A stretch of DNA of 64,000 nucleotides from Clostridia bacterium (lineage in GTDB: Bacteria > Bacillota > Clostridia > Lachnospirales > Lachnospiraceae): assembly GCA_910575625.1 (NCBI GenBank), contig CAJTFD010000001.1:186001-250000 (forward strand). Direction: 5' to 3'. The translations under genes and the position numbers were made by a program. Position 1 is the first letter of the stretch. Every line of letters starts with the position of its first letter. The notes beneath the pieces were generated by a model. That model ran no database searches, was not told the DNA's origin, and saw only the letters and a program-made list of their open reading frames with translations. Shown in pieces: positions 34,812 through 43,773 of the stretch.

Positions 34812-35899
34812 GCTTCCTCCTTCACTTTCGGCCGCGAGATCTGCAGTTCCTTATCCTTATAGACCCAGCCCGGTGAGATGACCCGGACTCTTTTTTTCTC
34901 CTTCGGTGACGCAAAAGCCGTGCCCTCATAGCTGCAGAATTCCACGTCCGCCGCCGTGACCTCCTGCACCGCCTGGATCTTCATCACCGGCTCGATGTGG
35001 CTGTCCCGCACAAACTGGATCAGCTTCTTCACCATGATCAGCAGCCCGTCGATCTCCATGGGAAGCTGGTAATCACTCTTTCGCAGCTTATCCACGCCTT
35101 TGCGGACCACCAGCAGTTCATCCAAAATGCACCCATATTTTTCTGAATTTAATCTCACAAAAAAGTCCGCCAGCTCCCGGATCTTACTGGATTCCAGCTG
35201 CTCTTCGAACTCATCCTGCAGATCCTGGAGCATGATGTTTGCCCTATCCAGCGCCAGCTCCAGGTGCTGCACCCTCTGGAGCGCCTGTTCGTGGGTCATC
35301 TTCTTCTTTTCTGTATTGCCCTGCGTCTTTTTCTTCTCCCCATGGAACTGGGGAAAACCGTACACATAGGCCACCGCATCCGCCATATCATAAAAGAAAT
35401 ATCGGGCCAGCGTGTTCCCCAAAAAACGCAGACTGTCCGAATCATCGTACAGATCGATCTCCGGGTGTTTCTCGTAGATCATGATCGCTGCGATCCGCTC
35501 CTGGGAATCGTGTTTTTTCCCGTTCTTGAGACAAGGCTCTTTCCGCAGTTTTTCAAATCGGTCGAATCCGTCCCGGTCCCCGGCGATGGCTTTCTCAAAA
35601 TACCCGGCCAGCTCCTGGGCCCACTCCAGCAGTTCCCGGCGTTCATGGGGATTGGCCATCCGCCGGCTGCGAAAAACAGCCACCACCTGATCGCCGGTCA
35701 GGTCGTATCCATATTGTTCATGCAGGACCCGGGCGCAGCCCGTAGGCCCCATGTCATGATCATTGCAGATCAGGGAGAAGATCTGATTCTCCATCACGAT
35801 CTCCTCTTTCACATTGCTGCCCCTCTTTCTCTTGCGGAGCATAGCCTCGTGGATCCCCTCCAACACTTCCTTTACTTTTTCATCCTCTATATTGATCAT
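34808..35899 (-). CDS. coiled-coil protein with GrpE-like C-terminus
   Basis: 363 residues. N-terminal half: charged, helical, with DMGPTGCARVLHEQYGYDLTG and a FFYDMADAVAYVYGF segment, no family recognised. A coiled coil spans about 205-245 (LELALDRANIMLQDLQDEFEEQL). The C-terminal part has the order seen in GrpE nucleotide-exchange factors: a helix pair, then a small beta region with PVMKIQAVQEVTAADVEF and VRVISPGWVYKDKELQISRP, much like GrpE's ...GY..KD..LRPA motif. Its direct overlap with the Hsp70 gene supports a dedicated exchange or adaptor factor. The GrpE call is inference from motif and context. Confidence 0.65.
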   Translation of the reverse strand: MINIEDEKVKEVLEGIHEAMLRKRKRGSNVKEEIVMENQIFSLICNDHDMGPTGCARVLHEQYGYDLTGDQVVAVFRSRRMANPHERRELLEWAQELAGYFEKAIAGDRDGFDRFEKLRKEPCLKNGKKHDSQERIAAIMIYEKHPEIDLYDDSDSLRFLGNTLARYFFYDMADAVAYVYGFPQFHGEKKKTQGNTEKKKMTHEQALQRVQHLELALDRANIMLQDLQDEFEEQLESSKIRELADFFVRLNSEKYGCILDELLVVRKGVDKLRKSDYQLPMEIDGLLIMVKKLIQFVRDSHIEPVMKIQAVQEVTAADVEFCSYEGTAFASPKEKKRVRVISPGWVYKDKELQISRPKVKEEA

Positions 35900-35926
35900 G
35901 GTCTACCTCCCACTCACCTCTGATAC

Positions 35927-37081
35927 CTATAATCTATACAGTTCTTTTTCTTTTGCAAAGATAAACTGTGTCCGACACTCCCCGTCCCTCATCATGACCT
36001 GCTCGATGGTCAGATCCTGGGGTGCGTACGCCTTGGCACAATGTACGAGTACCGCCAGCTTGGGATCCACCGCCCGGATGGTCTCCATCATCCCTGAGAA
36101 ATCTTCGTGGAGAGAAAAATCCACCCGCACCTGTTCATAAACCTCCCGCCCACGGCCTTCCCCCTCCGCCGTCACATAGATATGCGGCCCCAGGGGGATC
36201 CTCTCTGTCATGACCCGGTCATTTGCGTCCATGACCGGAACTGCCAGCTGCTCCATCTTCTCCACCACTTTTAAGATGGATCTGTCTATATATACAGGGA
36301 TGCCCTGTGTATTGTATTGATTTAAAGTCTTGATAAATTCGATCCCCTTGCTCAGCTGAGAGACCTGGCACATGACCGGCCGTTTTTTCGCCCCGGCCAG
36401 ACGCAGCACATACTGCACAGTCTTGTAGAGCCCGTCTGCCTTTTTCCGGTAACCCGGATGCTTCGCATGGAGCCCGCACATGATCAGCGTGTCGATCTTA
36501 AGCCCTTTTGGCAGGATGCATCCATCTGTCAGCGGCGTGCCCTCCATGGAATAGTCCGCCGTGTATAAGATCTTCCGTTTCCCACACTCGAACAAGATCA
36601 TCATCGCCCCGGGGATGTGCCCTGCCGGGAAAAATGTGGCCTTGTAGCTGCCGAAATCCAGCGTCTGCATGTAGCTGACCGCCGTGACCCGGTCGAACAG
36701 ATACCGGGCGGCCAGCCTCCTGCTCTCGTCCTCCGGCGCGCCGTTCAAAAATGCCCGGTCGTAGAGCTGATACTCCGCCAGCAATTTTGTGATCTCCGTC
36801 ATATAGACATCCGACCGGTCCGCCTGTCCCATCAATTTTAACAGATAGCCCACATGGTCTGCATGGGCGTGGGAGATGTAGATCTGGTTGACCTGCGCCA
36901 CGCTCTGTATGAAGGGAAGGGTAAAGAGGGGATACAGATCCGGCTCGAAGACCAACCCTCTCTCTATGCCGGTGCCCGCGTCCAAGATCAGGTTCACCCC
37001 GCCGATCCGCAGATAATAACAGCTGGCCCCCACCCGCTGGCCGCCGCCAAGGGGCATAAAATACAATTCCTGTTCCATCAT
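35927..37081 (-). CDS. MBL-fold metallohydrolase, beta-CASP-like
   Basis: 384 residues with a complete metallo-beta-lactamase metal site: SHAHADHVGYL (HxHxDH, about 72-82), FPAGHIPGAMMI (next histidine) and YTADYSMEGTPL (bridging aspartate). The following segment (CQVSQLSKGIEFIKTLNQY, then a VYIDRSILKVVEKM helix) resembles the beta-CASP insertion of RNA-processing nucleases, and LVHCAKAY near the end could supply the terminal histidine. First gene of the unit that continues with the GrpE-like, Hsp70 and kinase genes. A nucleic-acid substrate is plausible but unproven. Confidence 0.75.
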   Translation of the reverse strand: MMEQELYFMPLGGGQRVGASCYYLRIGGVNLILDAGTGIERGLVFEPDLYPLFTLPFIQSVAQVNQIYISHAHADHVGYLLKLMGQADRSDVYMTEITKLLAEYQLYDRAFLNGAPEDESRRLAARYLFDRVTAVSYMQTLDFGSYKATFFPAGHIPGAMMILFECGKRKILYTADYSMEGTPLTDGCILPKGLKIDTLIMCGLHAKHPGYRKKADGLYKTVQYVLRLAGAKKRPVMCQVSQLSKGIEFIKTLNQYNTQGIPVYIDRSILKVVEKMEQLAVPVMDANDRVMTERIPLGPHIYVTAEGEGRGREVYEQVRVDFSLHEDFSGMMETIRAVDPKLAVLVHCAKAYAPQDLTIEQVMMRDGECRTQFIFAKEKELYRL

Positions 37082-37117
37082 CCACCTCCATCCTTATTGT
37101 AATTATTACACATCTGC

Positions 37118-37158
37118 AAAAAAAATGAAAGTGTTTTCCCCATTCTCGAAAAAACACT
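37118..37158 (-). terminator. intrinsic terminator after tex
   Basis: On the minus strand AGTGTTTT and AAAACACT arms (37158 to 37130) are followed by eight Ts (37125-37118). It separates tex from the MBL gene, which should therefore have its own promoter. Confidence 0.75.
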
Positions 37159-37176
37159 CCCATCTTATGGACTTCT

Positions 37177-39327
37177 CTATATGATCATGCTCAATCCGAT
37201 CCGCTTTTTCTCTATATCCAGACTGATGACTCTGACCTCCACCACATCGCCCACGCTGACCACGTCCAGGGGATGTTTGACAAATTTCTTATCCGTCAGC
37301 TGTGAGATGTGGACCAGACCGTCCTGATGCACGCCGATGTCCACAAACGCCCCGAAATCGATCACATTGCGCACTGTGCCCTTGAGGATCATGCCCTCTT
37401 TGAGGTCTTTCATATCCAGCACGTCGCTCCTGAGCACTGGGGCCGGCATCTCATCCCTGGGGTCCCGGGCCGGTTTTTCCAACTCTTTGACGATATCCCA
37501 GAGTGTGATCTCTCCGATCCCCAGCTCTGCAGCCAGGGCCGCGCCGTCCTCGATCTCTTTGGAGATCCCCGAGAGTTTCTGGCCTTTGATGTCCTCTGGC
37601 GCATAGCCCAGTTTCCCCAGGAGCTGGGATGCCGCCGGGTAGCTCTCCGGGTGGACGCTGGTGGCGTCCAATGGATTCTTCCCGTTCATGATCCGGGCAA
37701 ATCCGGCGCACTGTTCATAGGCTTTCGGTCCTAATTTTGCCACTTTCAGCAACTGTTTACGGTCCGTGAAACTGCCGTTCTCTTCCCGGTATGAGACGAT
37801 ATTCTTCGCCGTCGTCTTTGTGATCCCGGATATATATTCCAGCAGGGACGCGGAAGCTGTATTTAAGTCCACACCCACTTTATTTACACAGTCCTCCACC
37901 ACAGCAGAGAGAGCCGCGCTCAATTTCTTCTGGTTCACATCGTGCTGGTACTGCCCCACGCCGATGGACTGGGGATCGATCTTCACCAGCTCCGCCAGCG
38001 GGTCCTGCAGACGCCTGGCGATGGAGGCCGCGCTGCGCTGTCCCACATCAAATTCCGGAAATTCCTCCGTGGCCAGTCTGCTCGCTGAATAGACAGAGGC
38101 TCCGGCCTCGTTGGTGATCAGATACTGGACATTTTCGGGGATCTCTTTTAACAGTTCCACGATGATCAGCTCGGACTCGCGGGAGGCCGTGCCATTCCCC
38201 AGAGAGATCACAGTGACCCCATACTTCTCGATTAGCTCTTTGATCTTCTCCTTGGCTGCTTTGATCTTCGCATCGGTGGTGGGGGCTGTGGGATAGACCA
38301 CGGCTGTATCCAGCACCTTTCCTGTGGGATCCACCACCGCCAGTTTGCATCCGGTCCGAAATGCCGGGTCCCAGCCAAGCACCACCTGCCCGGCGATGGG
38401 CGGCTGCATCAAGAGCTGGGTCAGGTTCTTTCCGAATACCTGGATGGCTCCGTCCTCGGCTTTTTCCGTCAATGCGGCGCGGATCTCCCGCTCCACAGCC
38501 GGCGCGATCAGGCGTTTGTAGCTGTCCGCCACCACGTCTTTTAAAAGCGGCGTGGTATGGGGATTTTTTTTCGTGATCACCTTTTTCTCAAGATAGCGGA
38601 TCAGGTCCTCCTCCGGCGCGGCCAGTTTGACCTGCAGGACCTTCTCCTTCTCCCCCCGGTTTAAAGCCATGATCCGGTGACCGGCCATCCGGGACACCGG
38701 TTCTTCAAAATCATAGTACATCTCATAGACGCTCTTGGCCTCTTTATCCTTGGCCTGCGAACGCACGATCCCTTTTTTCTGTGTCACGTCCCGTATGTGG
38801 ATCCGGTAGTCAGCCTCCTCCGAGATCTGTTCCGCCAGGATATCGCTGGCCCCCGCCACCGCCTCCTCCACCGTGCGGACTTCCTTTTCCTCGGATAAAA
38901 AGGCTTTCGCCTCTTCCTCCACCGGGCACGTGAGTGCCTGCCGCCAGATCAAAACGGCTAAAGGCTCCAGGCCCTTTTCCTTAGCTATGGTCGCCCGGGT
39001 CCGCCTCTTCGGCCGGTAGGGACGGTAGAGGTCTTCCACCATGACTAAGGTCTGCGCCGCCAGGATCTGTTTTTTCAGCTCCGGCGTCAGTTTTCCCTGC
39101 TCCTCGATGCTGCCCAGCGCCTGCGCTTTTTTCTCCTCCAGGTTCCTCAGATAGAGCAGCCGTTCGTGAAGCTGACGGAGCTGTTCGTCATTTAAGGCGC
39201 CGGTGGCCTCTTTCCGGTATCTGGCGATGAAGGGGATCGTGTTCCCCTCATCGATCAGCTGGACAGCCGCTTCCACCTGCTGACTTTTTACCTGCAGCTC
39301 CTGTGCTATAGTCTGTATCATATCCAT
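37177..39327 (-). CDS. tex: Tex-family S1 RNA-binding protein
   Basis: A 716-residue nucleic-acid-binding protein of the Tex/YhgF family, involved in transcription fidelity and RNA handling. Order: N-terminal helical region (YRKEATGALNDEQLR, YRPYRPKRRTRATIAKEKGLEPLA), YqgF-like RNase H fold (VLGWDPAFRTGCKLAVVD, ISLGNGTASRESE), paired helix-hairpin-helix region (DLNTASASLLEYISGITKTTAKNIV), and the C-terminal S1 domain (GMILKGTVRNVIDFGAFVDIG, DGLVHISQL). Normal length. ATG 39327 follows a GGAAGA site. Confidence 0.95.
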   Translation of the reverse strand: MDMIQTIAQELQVKSQQVEAAVQLIDEGNTIPFIARYRKEATGALNDEQLRQLHERLLYLRNLEEKKAQALGSIEEQGKLTPELKKQILAAQTLVMVEDLYRPYRPKRRTRATIAKEKGLEPLAVLIWRQALTCPVEEEAKAFLSEEKEVRTVEEAVAGASDILAEQISEEADYRIHIRDVTQKKGIVRSQAKDKEAKSVYEMYYDFEEPVSRMAGHRIMALNRGEKEKVLQVKLAAPEEDLIRYLEKKVITKKNPHTTPLLKDVVADSYKRLIAPAVEREIRAALTEKAEDGAIQVFGKNLTQLLMQPPIAGQVVLGWDPAFRTGCKLAVVDPTGKVLDTAVVYPTAPTTDAKIKAAKEKIKELIEKYGVTVISLGNGTASRESELIIVELLKEIPENVQYLITNEAGASVYSASRLATEEFPEFDVGQRSAASIARRLQDPLAELVKIDPQSIGVGQYQHDVNQKKLSAALSAVVEDCVNKVGVDLNTASASLLEYISGITKTTAKNIVSYREENGSFTDRKQLLKVAKLGPKAYEQCAGFARIMNGKNPLDATSVHPESYPAASQLLGKLGYAPEDIKGQKLSGISKEIEDGAALAAELGIGEITLWDIVKELEKPARDPRDEMPAPVLRSDVLDMKDLKEGMILKGTVRNVIDFGAFVDIGVHQDGLVHISQLTDKKFVKHPLDVVSVGDVVEVRVISLDIEKKRIGLSMII

Positions 39328-39354
39328 AGATCTATCTTCCTCATCACCGACGGA

Positions 39355-40254
39355 TCACATGCCGCCGTGGTCAAAATAATGGCTGTGATCCTCGTAATCT
39401 CCGTAACCGTTCTGATACAGTTCCGAGCCGAACTCCAAGCGGAACTGATCGCTCCCCACAGCCGCAAACGCCAGGACCAGGACAACGATCCCTAAAACGA
39501 TCCCCCCGATCGACAGACCTATACCGACTTTCGCGTTGGTCTCCATGGGTTCCCGGCCGCGGGAAAGGATCGCGAGCACGATGCCCACCGCACCCAGGAT
39601 GATCCCGAAACCGCCGCAGCAGCACAGAAGGATCGACAGAACGCCCATGATCAGTGAGGCCAGGGCCATGTTGTTGCTGCTCTTCTTCGGCGGCCGGCAG
39701 GGGCCGTACCCCTGCTGTCCGTAACCCTGCTGCTGATAGCCTTGCCGGTACTGCCCCTGATGTCCATGATCTTGAGGACCATAACCTCCCGGACCATAAC
39801 CTGGATCGCCAGGACCAGCGGGCGGGGGTGTCCACGGACCATCCTCCCCTGTGCCGTAGCCGGGACCAGCGGGCTGTGTCTGCGGGCTGTCCGCTCCGCT
39901 CCCATAGCCATAGCCGGACAGAGGCGGCGTCTGTCGGCTGTCTCCCTGTGCGTGGACATCCTCATATCCCTGATCCGCCGTCTCCGTCCCCTGTTGATCC
40001 TCCTCTCCATAATGGTAGACGTTCCCGGATGTCTCCATTTCCACCGTCTGGAGCGGCTGTTCCCGCTCGCTCTCTTCTGGTCTTTCCTTCTGCAGAGACA
40101 CCCGTATGACTTCCGTATCACTCCCGGCCGGCTCTTTTGATGCATCTTCCCCCGAAAGCTCGTCCCTGTCGTCCTGATCCGGTTCCGGGGTCACTTCTAC
40201 GACCACCGCCTCATCCGCAGACGGCAGTCCCTCTGCCCTATCTTTCTCATCCAT
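39355..40254 (-). CDS. DUF4190 membrane protein with low-complexity N-terminus
   Basis: 299 residues. The first 190 are disordered: acidic, then rich in Gly, Tyr, Gln and Pro with GYGPQDHGHQGQ-like and repeated QQGYGQQGYGP units. Two membrane helices form the DUF4190 domain (LIMGVLSILLCCCGGFGIIL and the following VGIGLSIGGIVLGIVVLV), ending in a short acidic tail. ATG 40254 follows AAGGGG; the frame 35 codons longer overlaps the upstream gene. Function unknown; such proteins often accompany stress or envelope genes. Confidence 0.75.
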   Translation of the reverse strand: MDEKDRAEGLPSADEAVVVEVTPEPDQDDRDELSGEDASKEPAGSDTEVIRVSLQKERPEESEREQPLQTVEMETSGNVYHYGEEDQQGTETADQGYEDVHAQGDSRQTPPLSGYGYGSGADSPQTQPAGPGYGTGEDGPWTPPPAGPGDPGYGPGGYGPQDHGHQGQYRQGYQQQGYGQQGYGPCRPPKKSSNNMALASLIMGVLSILLCCCGGFGIILGAVGIVLAILSRGREPMETNAKVGIGLSIGGIVLGIVVLVLAFAAVGSDQFRLEFGSELYQNGYGDYEDHSHYFDHGGM

Positions 40255-40270
40255 ATCCAAATCCCCTTTC

Positions 40271-41074
40271 TCATGCCTCTGCATTGCGGTCGTCCGCCCG
40301 GATGGGCAGTCCGCTCCGTTCACTCTCCACTGGCCGCTCCGTCTGGGACGCTTTTTCAAACTCTCCGTTCAGCTCCATATACAACTGTACCATGGTCGCC
40401 TGCATATACGCTTCCACCCAGATATAGGCCACAAACCCAGACAACGCCACCAGCACGCCCATACCGAAAAAACTGATATACAGCCTGCACAGGCGCAGCT
40501 TATTCCCTTTCAGCATCGAGACACTGCCCCGCAGCGCTCCCCCCGCTCCCATCTGCGGATCATCCACCAAAAGCATATAGGAAAATGCAAAAGGCAGCGT
40601 CACAAACAGGGACAGGACTGCACTCAGGCACGTGGCCCCGAACACCACCGGGAACACCTCCAGCAGCTTTTCCGGCGTATCCGCCTGCACGAGCAGTCCC
40701 TGCACCATGTACAGCGGTATGGAGCAGAGCATATTGATCAGCGTGAGCACAAAGCACACCACGATGATCCGATCCGGATCCTGGTGGAACATGCTGAAGA
40801 TGTCCTGTATGCTGTAGGATCTCTTTCTTGCAATATTTAAGTACATCGAACATATGCCCGCCGTGAACACAGATAAGATCAGGGAACAGATCAGACTGGC
40901 CAGCTGGCTTAAGGCCAGAGAGAGCGTGCTGTTTCCCTGAAATAACAGCATAACGATACAGTTGGCCGAAAAAGCCAGCAGTGCAACGACCACGGCCGCC
41001 AGGACCGGGACCAGGTAATTGCCCTTCATGGCCTCCCTGGCCCGGCATTTTAATTCTTTTCCTGTGTATCTCAT
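40271..41074 (-). CDS. DUF975 integral membrane protein
   Basis: 267 residues beginning MRYTGKELKCRAREAMKGNY, the DUF975 start, where a basic amphipathic helix leads into six hydrophobic segments. FAFSYMLLVDDPQMGAGGALRGSVSMLKGNK is the most conserved family region. ATG 41074 is six bases after AGGAGG, six codons within the longest frame. It is followed 16 bases later by the DUF4190 gene, so the two are probably co-transcribed. Function unknown. Confidence 0.85.
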   Translation of the reverse strand: MRYTGKELKCRAREAMKGNYLVPVLAAVVVALLAFSANCIVMLLFQGNSTLSLALSQLASLICSLILSVFTAGICSMYLNIARKRSYSIQDIFSMFHQDPDRIIVVCFVLTLINMLCSIPLYMVQGLLVQADTPEKLLEVFPVVFGATCLSAVLSLFVTLPFAFSYMLLVDDPQMGAGGALRGSVSMLKGNKLRLCRLYISFFGMGVLVALSGFVAYIWVEAYMQATMVQLYMELNGEFEKASQTERPVESERSGLPIRADDRNAEA

Positions 41075-41095
41075 TACATTCCTCCTTATCATGCC

Positions 41096-41124
41096 ATTAT
41101 AACAATTTTTTGGGATGAATGCAA
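41096..41124 (-). promoter_or_regulatory. sigma-A promoter of the DUF975/DUF4190 unit
   Basis: Minus-strand TTGCAT (41119-41124), 17 bases, TATAAT (41096-41101), directly upstream of the AGGAGG site of the DUF975 gene and just after the stop of the lacI-type gene. Confidence 0.7.
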
Positions 41125-41132
41125 ATATCCAT

Positions 41133-42155
41133 TCAAGCCGTCCCCCGACGGATCAGCACCGGCGTGACGATCCTATGTATCGGCTCCTTCAGCAAGACCG
41201 GCCGCCTCTTCTTCCGCTCATCCATCTGTACCGACAAAAGCTCCATCGCCTCCCTGGCGATCACCGGGATCTGCTGCCCCACAGTGCTTATAGGGATCGC
41301 GGCCTCGCTGGATATGGGAGAATTATCGAACCCGACGATCTTATAGTCCGCCGGAAATCTCCCATACTTTCCGATCAGGATATTCAAGAACACATTGGCA
41401 TGGGTGTCGTTGGATAAGAACACCCCTTTTTTCTGATCCGGGTACCGCTCCTTTAGCATCTTTTCGATCCCCAGCATCTTTTCGCGGTTGTCCTCATAAG
41501 AATTTCCCAATTCCGTGAAGATCCGCTCATGGGGAAGCTGATACTCCTCGCAGATATCTGTAAACCCTTTCACTCGTCCATACGCCGGAACGGTATCGGG
41601 CAGCTTTGCATTGATATGGATAAAGATATCGCAGCCGCATTTTTTCAGCAGGCTGGTGGCCTGGACACCGCCCATATAGTTGTCGGTATTCACACTGCAT
41701 ATACATCTGTCCTCACGCTCAATGCCCACCACAGGTATATCATAAGCCGCCAATTCCTTCGATGAGATGGTCGGGCTCAAGATGATCATGCCCTCGATGT
41801 TATAAGCTAAAAGCTCCTCGATGTATTTCCGCTCGATGTCTTTCTTCTCGTTCCCCGCGAAGACCAGGAATTTATACCCATACGTCTCATAAGTGGCCAG
41901 GATCTGGTTGAGCATCTCCGCGTAATAATGCATGTACAGATTGGGTATGATGATCCCCACGAACTCTGTCTTTCCGCTGGCCAGGATGCGGCCCACTTTG
42001 TTCTCTTTATAGTCCAGCGCCACCAGAGCGTCCGCGATCTTCTGCTGGTTTTCCAGCGTCAGGGAGTCCGGGTTGTTGAAATACCGGGAGATGGTGGTTT
42101 TGGAAAAATTGGTGTAAGCCGCAATATCGGCAAATGTAACTTTTTTTGATTTCAT
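41133..42155 (-). CDS. LacI-family repressor of the fructan/sucrose operon
   Basis: A 340-residue regulator. Residues 1-50 form the LacI helix-turn-helix and hinge (VTFADIAAYTNFSKTTISRYFNNP, then KVGRILASGKTEFVGIIIPN). The rest is the periplasmic-binding-protein-like sugar sensor, with NTDNYMGG, VFLSNDTHANVFL and IVGFDNSPISS. ATG 42155 is chosen; the frame 33 codons longer is noncoding. No ribosome binding site precedes it and its -10 is ten bases away, so the message is nearly leaderless. It is divergent from the transport operon, which carries three ACCGATTAC-like boxes; related boxes lie upstream of this gene too. Confidence 0.9.
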   Translation of the reverse strand: MKSKKVTFADIAAYTNFSKTTISRYFNNPDSLTLENQQKIADALVALDYKENKVGRILASGKTEFVGIIIPNLYMHYYAEMLNQILATYETYGYKFLVFAGNEKKDIERKYIEELLAYNIEGMIILSPTISSKELAAYDIPVVGIEREDRCICSVNTDNYMGGVQATSLLKKCGCDIFIHINAKLPDTVPAYGRVKGFTDICEEYQLPHERIFTELGNSYEDNREKMLGIEKMLKERYPDQKKGVFLSNDTHANVFLNILIGKYGRFPADYKIVGFDNSPISSEAAIPISTVGQQIPVIAREAMELLSVQMDERKKRRPVLLKEPIHRIVTPVLIRRGTA

Positions 42156-42164
42156 AATATAAAG

Positions 42165-42193
42165 AGTATAGCAAAAACGCGCGGGAAAATCAA
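42165..42193 (-). promoter_or_regulatory. promoter of the lacI-type gene with overlapping operator
   Basis: Minus-strand TTGATT (42188-42193), 17 bases, TATACT (42165-42170). Transcription would begin about 42158, two to four bases from ATG. The -35 lies within CCGATTGATTTTCCC (42183-42197), which recurs as CCGATTGATTTCCCC at 42263-42277 and resembles the operator boxes of the divergent operon. Confidence 0.65.
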
Positions 42194-42349
42194 TCGGATC
42201 GCACTTGGGATGAGCAGATGGCCAGATATGTAAAAATTTCACAATAATATGCAAAAATAGATGGGGAAATCAATCGGTTGGGTATTTGTGTAAATTGAAT
42301 AAAAACAGGCGGCTAAAAATAGGACATACGCTGGATCTGGAATTAAGGA

Positions 42350-42378
42350 TTGACAAAAACAGAGACGTATATTAATAT
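42350..42378 (+). promoter_or_regulatory. sigma-A promoter of the fructan operon
   Basis: TTGACA (42350-42355), 17 bases, TAATAT (42373-42378). The start point would fall just before or within the operator repeats at 42392-42424, so a bound repressor would block it. Confidence 0.75.
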
Positions 42379-42391
42379 TATCTTAAAAGTA

Positions 42392-42424
42392 ACCGGTAAC
42401 TTGACCGATAACAAAACCGATTAC
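42392..42424 (+). promoter_or_regulatory. three direct operator repeats, 12-base period
   Basis: ACCGGTAAC (42392-42400), ACCGATAAC (42404-42412) and ACCGATTAC (42416-42424) begin exactly 12 bases apart. The first, with its flanks (AGTAACCGGTAACT), is also close to a palindrome, the form LacI-type dimers bind. Likely operator of the divergent regulator. Confidence 0.7.
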
Positions 42425-42450
42425 TTTAATATATAAAAGGAGGAGAGGGA

Positions 42451-43773
42451 ATGAGAAAACGGTTGCTATGCCTGGCGGGTGTCCTTTTTGCTCTGGGATC
42501 CCTGGCCGGATGCCAGAAAAAAGATGTGCGACCAGGCGACATAGCAGGCTACGACGAAGGTGAGACGTATCTGTCCATGTGGGTGCATTCCATCGAGGAG
42601 ACAGAGGAAGGGCAGGCGTACAAGGCGTCTGTGGAGAGCTTTAATGAGGAGTATGACGGGACATATTTCGCGGATATAGAATTCGTTCCGCGAAATGACA
42701 GCGGCGGCGGGTATTCCGATAAAGTCAACGCCTCCGTCATGTCGGGCGGCCTTCCGGACGTCCTGACCGTGGATGGGCCGAACATCGCCGCTTACGCGTC
42801 CAACGGGATCATCCAGCCCTTGGCGGACATCCCCGAAGAAGAGAGGGCGATCTATCTGCCGTCCATCATCGAACAGGGAACGTACAACGGCAGACTGCAC
42901 GCATTAGGCGTGATGGAGTCCAGTGTGGGACTCTACTACAACAAGGCGATCCTGAAAGAAGCGGGGATCGAAGTCCCGGACGCGGATCATCCGTGGACCT
43001 GGTCGGAATTTCTTGAGATCCTGGAAAAATTAAGACCGATCATGGATGAGAAGAACGGCTATCCTCTGGATATGACGTTCCCGGTGGGGGAAGCGAGCAT
43101 CTATTATTACGCGCCCTTTGTCTGGAGCAACGGCGGCAACCTGGTCAGCGACGACGGCCTGACCGTGGACGGCTATTTTAACTCGGAAGAAAATGTAGAG
43201 ACCATGAACTATTTCCAGACCATTGTGAAAAACAAATACATGTCCGAGGCGAAGATCGAAAATCTCTTCGAGAGCGGACGGGCCGCGTTTAAATTCGACG
43301 GGGCATGGGAAGTCAACACCGTTTACGGAAACTACCCGGACATCGATCTGGGCGTGGCTCCCTATGTGGTCTCCGACGACTGGGACGGAAGAAAATACAC
43401 CCCCACCGGCTCCTGGGCATTCGCCGCTTCTTCTGAGACGGAGAACATCGAAGGCGCCACCAAACTGGTCCAGTGGATGAGCGGCATAGAGAGCGGGATC
43501 CGGATCTGGGAAATGTCGAAGACCTTCCCGTCCACCTATGAAGCCTTTGAAAACATCGACGTCTTCCAGACCGATGACAATTATAAAGCACTCTATGACC
43601 AGTTGAGCAACTACGGCCATCCAAGGCCGAAAACGCCTGTCTATCCGCAGGTGAGCACGTACTTCCAGGAAGTCCTGGAGAGCGTGGCGCTGGGAGGCAA
43701 AGACGCCCAGTCTGAAATGGATAAATCAGTAGAAAGGATGAACGCAAAACTGGAGCGTTATACAAGGGAATAA
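42451..43773 (+). CDS. extracellular sugar-binding lipoprotein of an ABC importer
   Basis: A 440-residue solute-binding protein. Signal peptide with lipobox LAGC (cysteine 21) for lipid anchoring. The mature part has family 1 sugar-binding features: VSVMSGG-like PDVLTVDGPNIAAYASNGII, GVMESSVGLYYNKAILKEAGI, and the AFKFDGAWEV and KYTPTGSWAFA segments. GGAGGAGAGGG precedes ATG. First gene of an operon with two permeases, an ATPase, a GH32 enzyme and an HPr-like protein; the GH32 enzyme suggests fructo-oligosaccharide or sucrose as ligand. Confidence 0.92.
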   Translation: MRKRLLCLAGVLFALGSLAGCQKKDVRPGDIAGYDEGETYLSMWVHSIEETEEGQAYKASVESFNEEYDGTYFADIEFVPRNDSGGGYSDKVNASVMSGGLPDVLTVDGPNIAAYASNGIIQPLADIPEEERAIYLPSIIEQGTYNGRLHALGVMESSVGLYYNKAILKEAGIEVPDADHPWTWSEFLEILEKLRPIMDEKNGYPLDMTFPVGEASIYYYAPFVWSNGGNLVSDDGLTVDGYFNSEENVETMNYFQTIVKNKYMSEAKIENLFESGRAAFKFDGAWEVNTVYGNYPDIDLGVAPYVVSDDWDGRKYTPTGSWAFAASSETENIEGATKLVQWMSGIESGIRIWEMSKTFPSTYEAFENIDVFQTDDNYKALYDQLSNYGHPRPKTPVYPQVSTYFQEVLESVALGGKDAQSEMDKSVERMNAKLERYTRE

